Under the pieces are notes generated by a model, which saw nothing but the letters and a program-made list of their open reading frames with translations, did not search any database and had not been told where the DNA came from. This document shows positions 14,301-25,567 of a DNA stretch of 64,000 nucleotides, piece by piece (position 1 is the stretch's first letter; every line of letters begins with the position of its first letter). The DNA is from Paulownia fortunei (Eukaryota; Streptophyta; Magnoliopsida; Lamiales; Paulowniaceae): contig CM033120.1 in assembly GCA_019321725.1 (NCBI GenBank), forward strand, positions 18,196,278-18,260,277, in the 5' to 3' direction. Position numbers and translations under genes: made by a program.

Positions 14301-17300
14301 TGCAAGTTAAGAGTGAAGTTACAGGGAAGAAGCAGGACAATAAAGCCCAAAAACATAGTTAGATAACTCCTTACATCCAGGTCAATGTGATCGACAATGT
14401 GGATAATGGAGCCGCCACCCTCACAAGGACGTATCAGGCAACCACTAGGCAGCATTTCAGCTCTCACAAAGCAAGTACTAGGAGGCCCAGTTGGGCCACC
14501 CGTGGAAGATGTTAATGACCTCTCACAAATCTCCAGAAATAATCCAGTGTTAATAGAAGGCGATGCAACAGGTTTTCACAGAAATTAAAATTTTGTTTCA
14601 AAGTTCTATACCGAATAATGTTCTGTGTTAAACAGTACAAGCAAAGAAGTTCATCAAAAACTTTAAAACAAAATAGAGGAAAGGCTTAGGATTAGCTCAC
14701 CACAAGACTGCCATCTTCCAAACTGCTAGTATATCTCAGTGTCCAAAAGTCACGAGCCGATGCCAAAGTTGTCAGTGCATAAGTCTAAGGAAGAAATTTG
14801 TGTTCAAAACCAGTTGGAAGCTCTTCATATGATCTATGAGATATAAGCCCAAGTATATTTCAGACAAGACTAACATTTAGTTTACAAAGACAACGAACCT
14901 GCATATATATGAGCTCTACCGTACCCCCATTCCCCGTGGGGATTATGCTTGCTACATCAAGACAACGGCAGTCACGATACCAAGAAAGACGATCTTTGAG
15001 AATTTCAGCAACCTGCAAACTAAATAGTGTCAAAGCTGAATTCCAGCAAACATCAGCTTTTCCGTAGACAATGAAATTACTCATTAAATCATTACCTTCG
15101 TGGGTTCAAGACTCACGAGGCCGCAGGCTCGTGCTGCTACCCCGCTACAGTTGCGGGAAACAGCAACGATGCCAATAGAATCCGGACCAGGCTAAACACA
15201 AAGAAAAGGAAACATTAGATCCAAAATTCAAATTTCAAATAAAACAGGGGAGCACAAAAAAAAAAGGAAAAAAGCCTTCAAATTGAATGAACCTTCATCC
15301 CAATCATCTGGACCCAGTCAACAGCAGTTCCAGTAGCCTTTCCAAGGAACTCTGTCAGGGTCTCCTCAGCTATCGTGAGAAGACTAAGACACCAAAATTG
15401 CAAAGGGAGAGAGAGAGACATATAAACAAAACAGTGTTAGCTTTTAGACTAGCAGCCCAAAGAGTAATATAAACAGTCAAAATGAAAGGTGACATAGGGT
15501 CAATTACCCAGCTGGGGTATTAGCATCCCTCTGAGGATGCTGAGGCGTTGGGTTTTGCTGTTGTTGCTGACCACTCATTACCACAGACTCACAGCTGGTA
15601 TCAGTGGTTGTGCTTACCTGTTACAATACATAATGATAGATTTAACGGTAAATAAAACAACATGAAATTCAAAGCACGGACACAGGATTAGGTTTTACCA
15701 GGTGGCATAATACTACAGAAAATTCACTATAAAGAGCAAGTGGTAAACAAGACAAATCAAACTTACAGTGTGCAGTTGCTGACGCATGAAACCATTTTCG
15801 TAAACCAAGTGAGAGACCTGCTTTTGTAGGCGGTCATTCTCTTCCATCAGCAGCTTGTTCATGGCAGTCAGTTTCCTGTTAACAGTCTGGAGACGAGATG
15901 CTTCCTTCCTCTGCTTTTCACGGCATCTACAAAATAAAAAAAAGGGAAACAAAGTCAATTCCCCAAAGAGTCATGCCCAGATTATAAGCTTTTTGTTTAT
16001 TTCACTGTGTTGCAAAGAAAAAGAGAAATGGATGAGCATGAAGTTGACTAGATAATAGCATGACCAAACACTGTTCAGTTGTATTGGGCCTGAACTTACA
16101 CATGCCCTAAATCATTCAAATGATGATGAGAAAGTTACAAGGAAAGAGCTTACCCCTGCAGTTCACATAAATATAACATAGACAAAGGTAACCCATTTAG
16201 AAGGACCAAATTTAAATAACCAGTGCCTGAGAATCTCAGCCAAGTGAACTACATGTTTTGCCAGACCGGTACTTCATAGCACAACACGAAATGAATACGA
16301 TTTTATTCACAGCTTAATATTAATGAAACTTTAGAGGTTTTAGGGATGCATCTCAGACAGGTGAATGAATGCATAAGGCATAATTATGAAATACTAAATT
16401 TAGTCGAGCAATTCAAAAGATTAGAAATCATGAAAGGGAAAATGAATGTCAGGATTCAAACAGAATATTTTATGTTGTCCACCTTCTGAAAATTAGAGAG
16501 AAGAATATTCAAGGACATACCAAACAGACCTCACATACTACGAGGGCAAAAACCAGAAAAAATAAAAGAGAAAGAGTAACCTGATAAGCAGTAAGAAACT
16601 TGGTAAAATATTTGGTCAGATGAAGAAAGAACCCCACATCGTACATGTTCTATCTTTTAGACATACATTTACCAGAAAGCTACAGAAGTGAAACGGTAAG
16701 CAGAAGCAAATAAACTCATTTATTAGCTATTTAGCAGTAAGGGAACTGAGCTGATTGCAATTTACTGTATGAAATTTTGATCAATATCTACAAGTACAGA
16801 GATAGAAAGAACAGATATGAAAATTTTTAATTCAGAGATTTCATGAGCAATCAACTAGGTTGCAAGTAAAGAAAAACATTAGAGAAACAAAGAATCAAGA
16901 TTAAAAATATTCTTAACCGTCTCTATGGACTGCATGTCTTCCACATATATCGAGAACTTAACCATAAGAAGCAAATTCGAAGTAACTAGTCAAACAAATA
17001 ATAGGATCCCATATTTTTCTCATCACGGCGATTCCCAAGATCAAAATAAATGAAAGTCAGATTCTTTTTCTTTTTCACTGCCTAACATAAAGCACAGATG
17101 GGCAGATTGAACAAGAGCTGGAAATACACAAAAGAGTAAACTAACTTGCACTCATTTCTAAATCCTCATTCTCCCAAGTACACAAGGATGAGCACACAGG
17201 AGAAGATAATAGGGTAAAATTTAACAGAGATATTTCAGTTCAAAACTGGCAGTCCTCAAGAAAGAACAGAACCAATTGATTAAAAGGAAACGAAAAGAAA

Positions 17301-17776
17301 CAAATCAAAAGAGCAAACACCCAAAAATTAAAAAACTAACCCACATTCACCAGATTCTTACCAGATACTCAACATGGAATTCAAAGTAGAGAAAAACGAA
17401 AAAAAAATTGATTCAAGAACCAAAAAACCTATAGGGCTCCTAAAAAAAATCTCATCTTTCAAGTCAGAAAGGAGAAACATAAAGCGCCCAAAATCCAAAA
17501 CTCATTTGATCCAACACTTTTTGCCGCCTTCAATCATATATACCTGCGGTTCTGAAACCAGACTTTGATTTGTTTAGGCTCAATGTTAGCAAGAATGGGA
17601 CACTCCCGAACGAGCTGTTGCCTCCTCAAAGAGCTGGGCTTTGGGCATTCTGCATAAACCCTCTCCAGAGCCTCCACTTGCTCGGGTGTGTACCTCACGT
17701 ACTTGCTAGCATCCATTTGCTGTTGCTTGCTATTACTTCCACTGCTGTTGCTCTCTCTATGCATAGAAAGGGCCAT
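11365..17776 (-). CDS. PHV: Class III HD-ZIP transcription factor, PHABULOSA/PHAVOLUTA type, with apparent frameshift in exon 11
   Basis: Eighteen exons on the minus strand: 17776-17544, 15926-15767, 15617-15508, 15383-15293, 15191-15096, 15012-14899, 14784-14701, 14530-14375, 14296-14222, 14128-14022, 13826-13638, 13476-13288, 13184-13104, 13016-12882, 12615-12290, 12037-11926, 11818-11669 and 11511-11365. If one base missing in exon 11 is allowed for, the product is about 851 residues, the usual family length. Domains: homeodomain about 25-84 (KQIKVWFQNRR), leucine zipper about 90-130, START about 165-385, C-terminal MEKHLA ending FMNWSFV. The protein acts in the nucleus as a dimer to specify upper leaf side, meristem and vascular identity. 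PHB/PHV assignment over REVOLUTA rests on WVQMIGMKPGPDS, the VYENG...QLHT zipper end, the TTTDTSCESVV linker and gene order. A miR165/166 site spans exons 4 and 5. The GGGG at 13672-13675 shifts the frame after residue 460; translated as written it stops at 13445-13443 after 482 residues. The exon 14 donor (GTTGGG) is weak. Confidence 0.92.
13672..13675 (-). other. Apparent one-base deletion (frameshift) in HD-ZIP III exon 11
   Basis: On the minus strand the exon reads ACT TTT GGG GAG TCC. All family members continue here as F-G-(G/S)-G-V-L-C-A-(K/R)-A-S-M-L-L-Q. The remainder of the exon encodes VLCARASMLLQ perfectly, but one frame over. Exon 11 is 189 bases; 190 would bring exon 12 into its correct phase. 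A run of four G where five are expected points to a homopolymer deletion, either real or a sequencing error. Confidence 0.85.
15182..15303 (-). promoter_or_regulatory. miR165/166 target site split by intron 4 of the HD-ZIP III gene
   Basis: The mRNA site is built from TTGGGATGAAG (15303-15293, end of exon 4) joined to CCTGGTCCGG (15191-15182, start of exon 5). It is complementary to miR165/166 apart from the outermost positions and wobble pairs. It encodes the IGMKPGP stretch at the start of the START domain. In Arabidopsis HD-ZIP III genes the site is likewise interrupted by an intron. Cleavage here restricts the transcript to the upper side of leaves. The site exists only in spliced RNA. 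Confidence 0.93.
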
Positions 17777-18622
17777 TCAAGAAAAGCAGCAAATCCCACA
17801 AAAGTAAATGTGTGGAAATCTTTAACAGAGGTTGTTTCTTGGAGGAAAAAGGGTGGTTTTGGTGGTTGCATGAACAGGTAGGCTCTCTTCTCACAGAGAG
17901 CCTCCTCTCTCACTCATCAAGATTGAGTTTTTTTGAACTGAAAGGTTGGGTTTTTTTCTTTTTCACAAAGAGGAGAGTGGAGGATATTTTGTGAAGTAGA
18001 GGAGAGAGGTCTACTAGGATATGAAAAGAGATTGGGACAGAGGTTCCCTGGACTTTATCTCAGACGCCAATCTCGAGAATTTCAGAGAAAGTGAAGCGTA
18101 GAGAGAGAAAGAGGGAAGTACCGTATATACTTCCATACATACGGAGAGAGAGAGAGAGACGAGATGGAGTTACAAAACCAACCCACAGAAAACCAAAAAG
18201 AAACAGCTCAAAAACAAACAGCTTTTCTGTAATTCAAACACTAGCTTTATAAGCATTACTATTTTATATCCACACCAAACTGATACATACATTTATGAGA
18301 AATTAGGAAAGAAAAGTTTCTATGGAAGAAGAAAGGAGTAATAAAGATGCACAAAACAGTGAAAAGATTGAAGAGAGTAAACGGAAGGCAGAGGGGGCTG
18401 CCTTTATTGGAAGCAGACTAGCAGGGGCATTTTTAGGCAAGAGGGAGGTTGTAGCAGTTAAGCCAGTGGCTTCTTCTCTTGGGGAAAAAAAAGAAATTAT
18501 AAAACTCACACACACGCAATTTTCTCACTCCTCTGTCACAGTATAATCATTCATGGCTTCCTTTTTCCTTTTCTTTTTTTTTTTTCCTGAGATAAGGTAT
18601 GGATGTGGAACTTGTGACTATG

Positions 18623-18630
18623 CATGCATG
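18623..18630. promoter_or_regulatory. RY motif (CATGCATG) in the HD-ZIP III promoter region
   Basis: A perfect CATGCATG lies about 850 bp upstream of the HD-ZIP III start codon, with a CATGCATGG variant nearby at about 18663. RY motifs are bound by B3-domain factors. Function here is only inferred from sequence and position, and short motifs arise easily by chance. Confidence 0.3.
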
Positions 18631-20953
18631 TGTATATACATCATGTCCAGCCAATTGACACATGCATGGAAGGCATGACGACAGGGAAATTAACTAGAGT
18701 ATATAGATACACTTATATATATAATGTATTGTGGTTCGTAGAAGTACATACAGAGACTGTAGAGGATTATTACTTGTAAACAAAAACAAAAGAAGAACTG
18801 TGGAGATTTGAACGATGTTTCGCTGTTGGATCTTTACTGCACGGCCTCTATGTGTTAGATTTTGGGTGGTTGAACCGCAACCCGATAATTAGAATCTTGA
18901 ATTGACCACTGGGTGGTTTTATCAAATGGGTTCTACGAAGTTGGTTTCAAAAGTGGGTCCATATTACGGACTTGGAAATAACTATATGGGCCTTCGAGGC
19001 CCACATGGTTTGCCCCTTGAACGCTGAAACATTAATAAAACTTCTCTTCTGGTGGAAATGTTAAATTCAATTATTCAATTTGTGGATAGACTGATGGATC
19101 ATAATATTAACTTTTAAAAATTATTTAATTAATTGGCACAAATCATTGGATTAATATGACATAAATCTAGAAATGAACAATATTGCAGTTACGCTTAAAA
19201 TAAACCTTTTGTATATTTAAAAAACAAAAATATAATGTTTGAAAATCGCAGATTTCACATGTTATAGTGAAAAATGTAAAATATTACTTCTGGTCTGGTA
19301 CGACTTGCACGTGGATCAATAGCCTAATACAAAAAATTAGGAGAATACTTTTAGTTTTGTGGTGCTAGAAAAAAACAACAGTAATCTGCAGAAACGGTGG
19401 TAAATAAGTTTTAAGATTCATTTTTCATTAATTGTATAATGTATTTCCAAATTATCATTTTATTTTATGTTTATTTTTTTATAATTATCATGTATCTTTA
19501 TTTTAATATAATTTCATATAAAGGAGATGATATACTCAATAAATGAATACTAACGAAATTTTATCGTGTTCTAAATTGATTCAACGTTCTATTTCTTAAT
19601 ATCATATAATCTCATTTTTATCCATCATTTTGTCTATTACGATTAATGTTATTAATTTAGTTAAATTTCATTACTTTAAGATGATTTATATACAAAATAA
19701 CACAAGAATTCACAATATGCTTCCGTAAACATGATATCATTACTACGTTCCATGCACTAATTTTGTAGCAGGCCCCAGGAAACACAACAAAAATGTCTTG
19801 GTAGTTTCATCGAACTACCTATATTCTTCCAAAACTCACAAAACTCAAGAAGATCAGCTGATTGTGTGACCATATACATGTCAAGATATGTATATATCTC
19901 ACTTAGCTTTTTTTAAGGAATTAAAAGTTGGATACTATTATGCTCCTCCAATAAATTATTATGTAATATGATATTTTAAAATAAAATATTTATTTTAATT
20001 TATTTATTAATAAATTATTTTGAACTTACATTTACTCATGCATTATTTTGATATTATAAATCGAGTATTTAAATCATTAAATACAAAAAAATTCGATTTA
20101 TAATTCAATCCAAATTATTGTCCATGATCGGTAAATAAATGCGAATAATTTATTTTGACAAAACCATTTCAATTTTATAGAATTCTATTTTTGACTTGAT
20201 AATAAAATTGAGAATGTATTTTTTAATGTAATGGATTGAACCATGTGAAATTAAAATTGTGATTGAACCACACATATTTAATTTCATTTGATTGTCATAC
20301 GTGACACCTTAATATTGAGCGGGTAATGAATTTCGATTACTAACTTGAAGTTTTTTGAAGCATTAATGAGTGAGATTAAATTGATGGTCAATTTCTCAAT
20401 ATTTTGGGAATTAAAATAAAATAACGGAAAATATATTTGTCACATATTTAATAGATATGATCATGATTTTACGGGTTCTTCTTATAGACAGTAAAATTTG
20501 ATTTCAGTAATTTGACATTGATTGATGAATTAATAGTGTGATGTGATCACATGAGATTATCGGATAGAAGTTGAGAGTTGAACATCTATGAATATTGAAA
20601 AAATAGCGTTTTAATCAATTTACTCTATTTCAATTATTCCAATTGATCGACGGGGGTAATATGTAAAATTGATAAATTAGATGATGTATATAATTGATTA
20701 TTGACTTCAGTAATTCCAATTGAATTAAAAGTGCAGTATCGTTTCTTTAGCAGAATAAAACAATATTAATAAATTATTTTGACCGATCATGAGTTGACGG
20801 GTCAAAATTAATTTGTTGGAGTTTAGTCTAATTTGGTCAGACCAGGTCCCTTTGGTGGCTTTGAAATAAGGCTGATTAAATTACATGAATTGTAATTTAT
20901 TAAAACTGCATAAATATTTGGAATAGAAAAATATCTTATCAAATAATATTCTT

Positions 20954-20976
20954 GAATTCTTATCAGATAAGAATTC
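20954..20976. repeat. 23-bp perfect inverted repeat with a single-base centre
   Basis: GAATTCTTATC, then A, then GATAAGAATTC: two perfectly complementary 11-base arms. Each arm contains an EcoRI-type GAATTC and a GATA core. It lies in gene-free AT-rich DNA; function is unknown. Confidence 0.9.
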
Positions 20977-23007
20977 TATTTCTCCAGATTCTCGAATTTG
21001 TTTATATTTAACGTTTCATCGTTGTGCCCACACACATAAGAAAACGTAGTGTAAATTTAGAGTTCTTGAGAGAACACTATAAAATAATTGGAGGTTTGGA
21101 GTGTGATTCCATTCAATTCCAATAAAAAATTATTGTAGAAATCATTACATATGTAATCTTTTTAAATTTTTTTTTAACTAATTAATTAGATTCTATTGGA
21201 TACACATTATAATAAAAAATTCTATGACGGGACGTTTGATTCATAGAAAATTAATTTTAATGATTGATTCGGTTCTTGGCTAACATTAAACAAGTACGCT
21301 TACAGCTTAAATATTCATGTTAATCATAGTCTTTTTATGAATTACCATTTATGAAGAAGACAAAGACTACAACTTTGAATTCGGGCTTCAGAGTGTCAAC
21401 TTCTAATGATCTCTGAACTGATTTTCTAGCAAAAACAGCTCTTATTTACTTGTAATAATCCAGTTGCATTTGAAAATTTTCAAATCCAAATTACGTTTGG
21501 GGTGTATGCATACACAAAGAGAGGGTAGAAAGATAACATGTTGTGGGTTTTTGTCTGCTTTTATATTCCTATTTGTTTTCTTGATCACTTTTGGTATGTA
21601 GAAGCACCTGTTAAATTAGAGCATTAAACAAACAAAAAAAAAAAAAAAAGGCTGCATGCCCCTCCCATTAATCAGTCGAATTAATTAAACAGTTAGTAAA
21701 AAAACATGAATTGATTATGATATACATTAGGGCCATTGAGCCTTTTTTAAAAGAGGAATGACAATAGTATAAAATTATACAGATCATTCTTAATTGATTG
21801 CCGATGATAACAAAATGGTGCGATATATAGGTGTAATAAATTAGTGGGGAAATTCAAGATTAGGCAACTTTAACCGAAATGAATAGGTAAATATTTAAGG
21901 GAATACATAATAGAAACATATGATTACTAACGATCATGTATTCAAGCAATACAATTACGTATATAATATTGATTAACTGGTTAAAAAAACAACCAAAATG
22001 TGCATGTCCATTGTAGAAGAAGAAATTATTAATCATAACGTTTGATTGAGAAATATATATATATATATATATATTTATATAGGGTACCTAGTACAAAAGA
22101 CATGATGGAAATCCTATGTAGTGGGAGTGACTATATTGGTAAGATTTCATGTGCAATGCCATCATGATTAATTCTTCCAAGTTTTCAGTTGCTAAGATCA
22201 TATACGAGGAAGTGTGAATCTTAATGAGTCAAAAAAATCTTTAAGTGTGTGATGTTGCTTGGCTCAAGATCCTCAAGTTGTTGGGATCGAGTTGAATTGG
22301 ATTTTCGAGTATTCTAGTTTATATCTATTTCATTTGAAAAGTATATATAAAAATATATTTGTGTTTAAAACATATCATAAGATATAATAGTGTCGTTATT
22401 TGAATAATTTTTTATTTATACTAAATGGTAAAATCAATAGTTACAGATTCATTTACAACTCAAACTATATAATTGAATTAGAACCCATATAAAATAGACG
22501 GATCTTACCCTATTTTGTAATTTAAGTCATCTTTTTAAGGGCAAAATGAAAAATCCACACGCATACACAACAATGTGGTCTACCAAACATCTGGATTATA
22601 TGATTCCAAATCCAATTCCAATAGATATCATGCGTGCTAATTAATGCCATATATCAGGAAGAACTAATAATTATTTAGTTTAATAGGCTTGAAGATCACA
22701 ACACTCCGTCAATAATAGTTCTGTCTCTAAGTAAAAAAGCTTAATTTATTAGCTCTATGAACAAAGACTTGACAAGTAATAAAAACCCTAGCGTTTTACT
22801 TTTCGAAATGGTTAAGGGTCGACCGCCAACAACCCTACAATTTTGTAACACTCGAAAGTGTTTCCCACCACCACCACCATATTACTTAACTCAAAAGAAT
22901 CCAAGCGGGAGCAAAAGCAATATAATTGACTTTCCAGATTTTTCACTAGGTTGACATTTGTGATGAAAGGTTCACTCAAAGCATCCAAAGCATACAGTAA
23001 CATACTC

Positions 23008-23016
23008 TGTGTGTGA

Positions 23017-23091
<75 letters not shown>
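23008..23091. repeat. Compound (GT)n(GA)n microsatellite
   Basis: A GT-rich run with two GA interruptions passes into about 19 GA units. It lies about 2.5 kb upstream of the bL20m gene and is a likely polymorphic locus. Confidence 0.95.
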
Positions 23092-23093
<2 letters not shown>

Positions 23094-25567
23094 AATTTTT
23101 CATGGGTTATGATGGGGGTACAAGAGAAGAGAAGAGTCAATAGATACAGAGACTCATATTTTGGTGTCTGCCTTGTCTCCCTAGCTACACATGATCATTA
23201 TTGTGAAACCCTTTCTGCACACTAGTGCTATATCTTTGTGTGTGTTTATTTACTTATTTACTTTTTTATTTAGTTTTGTTTGAAGGAAATTAAGGTTTGG
23301 GGACGTGCATTGGGTGGAAAAAAGGCCCACAAGTGGAGCAGGTCCACTACCACTTAGGCATGTTTCCCACATCGATCCCATTGCGTGATTTTGCAAAATT
23401 AAACAAAAGTGGAAGTCCCTTTCCAGCCCCTTCAGGCAGCTGAAAAGGGCCAGGGTCCCTTTTCTTCATGCACCAAAAGTGTGTGTTGTGTGTGTGAGTT
23501 GAGCCTCCTTCAAGCCCCCACCATGCACCTTTCTTTTTATTTCTCTCATGCATTCTTAAGTCTGTTTGCCTTTGCTTCCATTTTACATCTCCCTCACCCA
23601 CACACAGTACTACTACACTAGTTTACATGGAAGGATTGGGAGAACATTAATTCTTGGGGTCCATATTTGAATGATAAGAGTTTGTAAAGGTAGACATGGA
23701 AAACAAGGGCTTGAATAGGATGCTGATGAGGGATGAATACCTTTCCTTTTTGCCACTAACAATAGCACAAAATCATGGTGTTATACTTTGCTATGACTAT
23801 GAGTGGTAACAAAGTATATGAATTTTATTCGTCAAAAACCTCATAAATACAACAAAAAGGAAGCAAAGATTTTTTTATTTTTTTATTTTTTGGTTGAGAG
23901 TGACTGTTCAATTAAGGACACTAATCAAAAGTCTGCATGAAACTTTGTACGTATAATATATCCATCTCTACATCTTTTTTTTTTTTTTTTTCGATCTCTC
24001 ATGCAAATTATGCATGTTTACATATTGGCTGTGCAAAAACTTTTCCCATTTAAGTACTTCAAAATGAGAAGAGGGTTATTAATCCTTATCAAATTTAGCA
24101 CCTTAAGAAACTTATATGTCCTATACTTATATATATGTCTAGGTGTGAACGTGTAACATTTCACTTATCAAGAATGAACCCTCACAATATGCTCTTGAGC
24201 TAAAAGATAGTATTTCAGTTCCGACTAGTGTTTATATGAATAGATGCGAGGAAAGTTTAATGACAAGATCTAAATTTACACACTCCACTTCTTACAAAAA
24301 GAGATGATGCATTAGAAATTAACTTTTGAAATTCTTTTTTATGAAATAAAAAAGAAAGTACACAACGAGACAAATCCAAACGACATAGAACTCAATTTAG
24401 GCAAACTGGAAATGATTCGAGGGAAGAAAACTTTGGAATTCAGGTATCATATAATAGACAAAAGTGAAGTAATTGTGGCTTCTTTGAAATTTGAGTAACC
24501 ACCCTAGCTACTAACTAGTACCCTTGCTTTGATTGAGAGATAATTGACAACATCATGTTTGTTCGAATAAGACACATATATATATTTCACTCTGTATCAT
24601 TATCTTTGACACATTGGTCAACAGCCTGCCTTATAAGCCCACTCTCTTGCCTGCATTTCACCTGCTTTCCTTTTCTATTACAAGAACACAAACCTTGTAC
24701 AACAAGAGGACTTAATAGTCTATGAGAGATCTCATAAAGTCTTTTACTTAGCAATGATTCTTTATCTTTTTTATTTGCATTATTAGGACTTACCCATGAA
24801 AAGATTTTTTTTGTTTTCTTTCAATTAATGAACGCTGATAATGATCTATCTGTATTTCTAAAAACTCCAAAACAGCAAGGAAAATAAGTATGAAGTTTGA
24901 ACAATGACCAATAAACTGGCTTAGATAGAAATAATATACAGCCCACTTGAATAAATGAGAACAAGCCCATGAGAGAAAGTCCTTGGGCTGAAGCCTGTAA
25001 ACTGAGTTGGGAACTCGAACTCACCAAAGCTTCATGGGGTCCACAAGAAACCTATCCCTCACTTTTGTTGTGTTTACCAATTAGCCTCAACACTACTCAT
25101 TGCCAATGGATTTTTTTTTTAAAAAAAAAAATTCAAAACATATTTTTTCACTTTTTAAAAATTATATCCACATCTCAATATATATATATTTTTTAAAAAA
25201 ACACATCACATCAATTATAATTATAATAATTTTATCTCACATCCCAAAACACTCTCAAAATTTATTTATTTTTTAAATTATTTTTTCTCATATTCTCTAT
25301 GAAATAACATATTTCGGGACAAACAAACACACAATTAGCGGCTAATATAAAAAGCCAAGACGAGAGTAACAAATAAATAATGTTTCAGGGACCAAAATAA
25401 AATACCAAAACCTCAGAGGCCAAAGTGTAATATCTTTACTAATAAAAAGCCGTCTAAAACCCTTAAACGGGCGGATTCCCCACATTAAAAACCCCCAAGA
25501 AAAGAAATTCTGTGATACAAAAGAGAGAGGAAAAAAAAAAAAAAAAAGGAGAGCATTCCTGATCAAG

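Larger units (their letters stand above)
17777..25567. other. Long intergenic region upstream of the HD-ZIP III and bL20m genes
   Basis: Nearly 7.8 kb without a supported gene. The first 400-800 bp hold the 5' leader and promoter of the HD-ZIP III gene, with a GA-rich tract at 18140-18160, a nine-codon upstream ORF (ATG at 17917-17915) and a CATGCATG motif at 18623-18630. The rest is AT-rich with microsatellites, a near-perfect palindrome at 20954-20976 and probable decayed transposon DNA around 20000-21300. None of the short open frames resembles a known protein. In particular no NF-YA subunit, the gene found here in Arabidopsis, could be seen. Confidence 0.6.

Noticed and set aside
15293..17776. 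REVOLUTA as identity of the HD-ZIP III gene
   Set aside because: The first impression came from the N-terminal homeodomain; the zipper end, linker, MIGMKPGP, the DPKSDGPAATRTLDL-type region and gene order fit PHB/PHV better.
17695..17913. Possible long upstream ORF overlapping the HD-ZIP III start
   Set aside because: The frame begins with GTG, not ATG; only a nine-codon ATG uORF at 17917-17891 is real.
18322..18546. 74-codon open frame upstream of the HD-ZIP III gene
   Set aside because: Low-complexity Glu/Lys-rich start and no similarity; it is antisense to the probable HD-ZIP III promoter or leader.
20000..21300. Solo LTR or retrotransposon relic
   Set aside because: The text resembles decayed transposon DNA, but no paired ends, primer-binding site or coding remnant could be shown.
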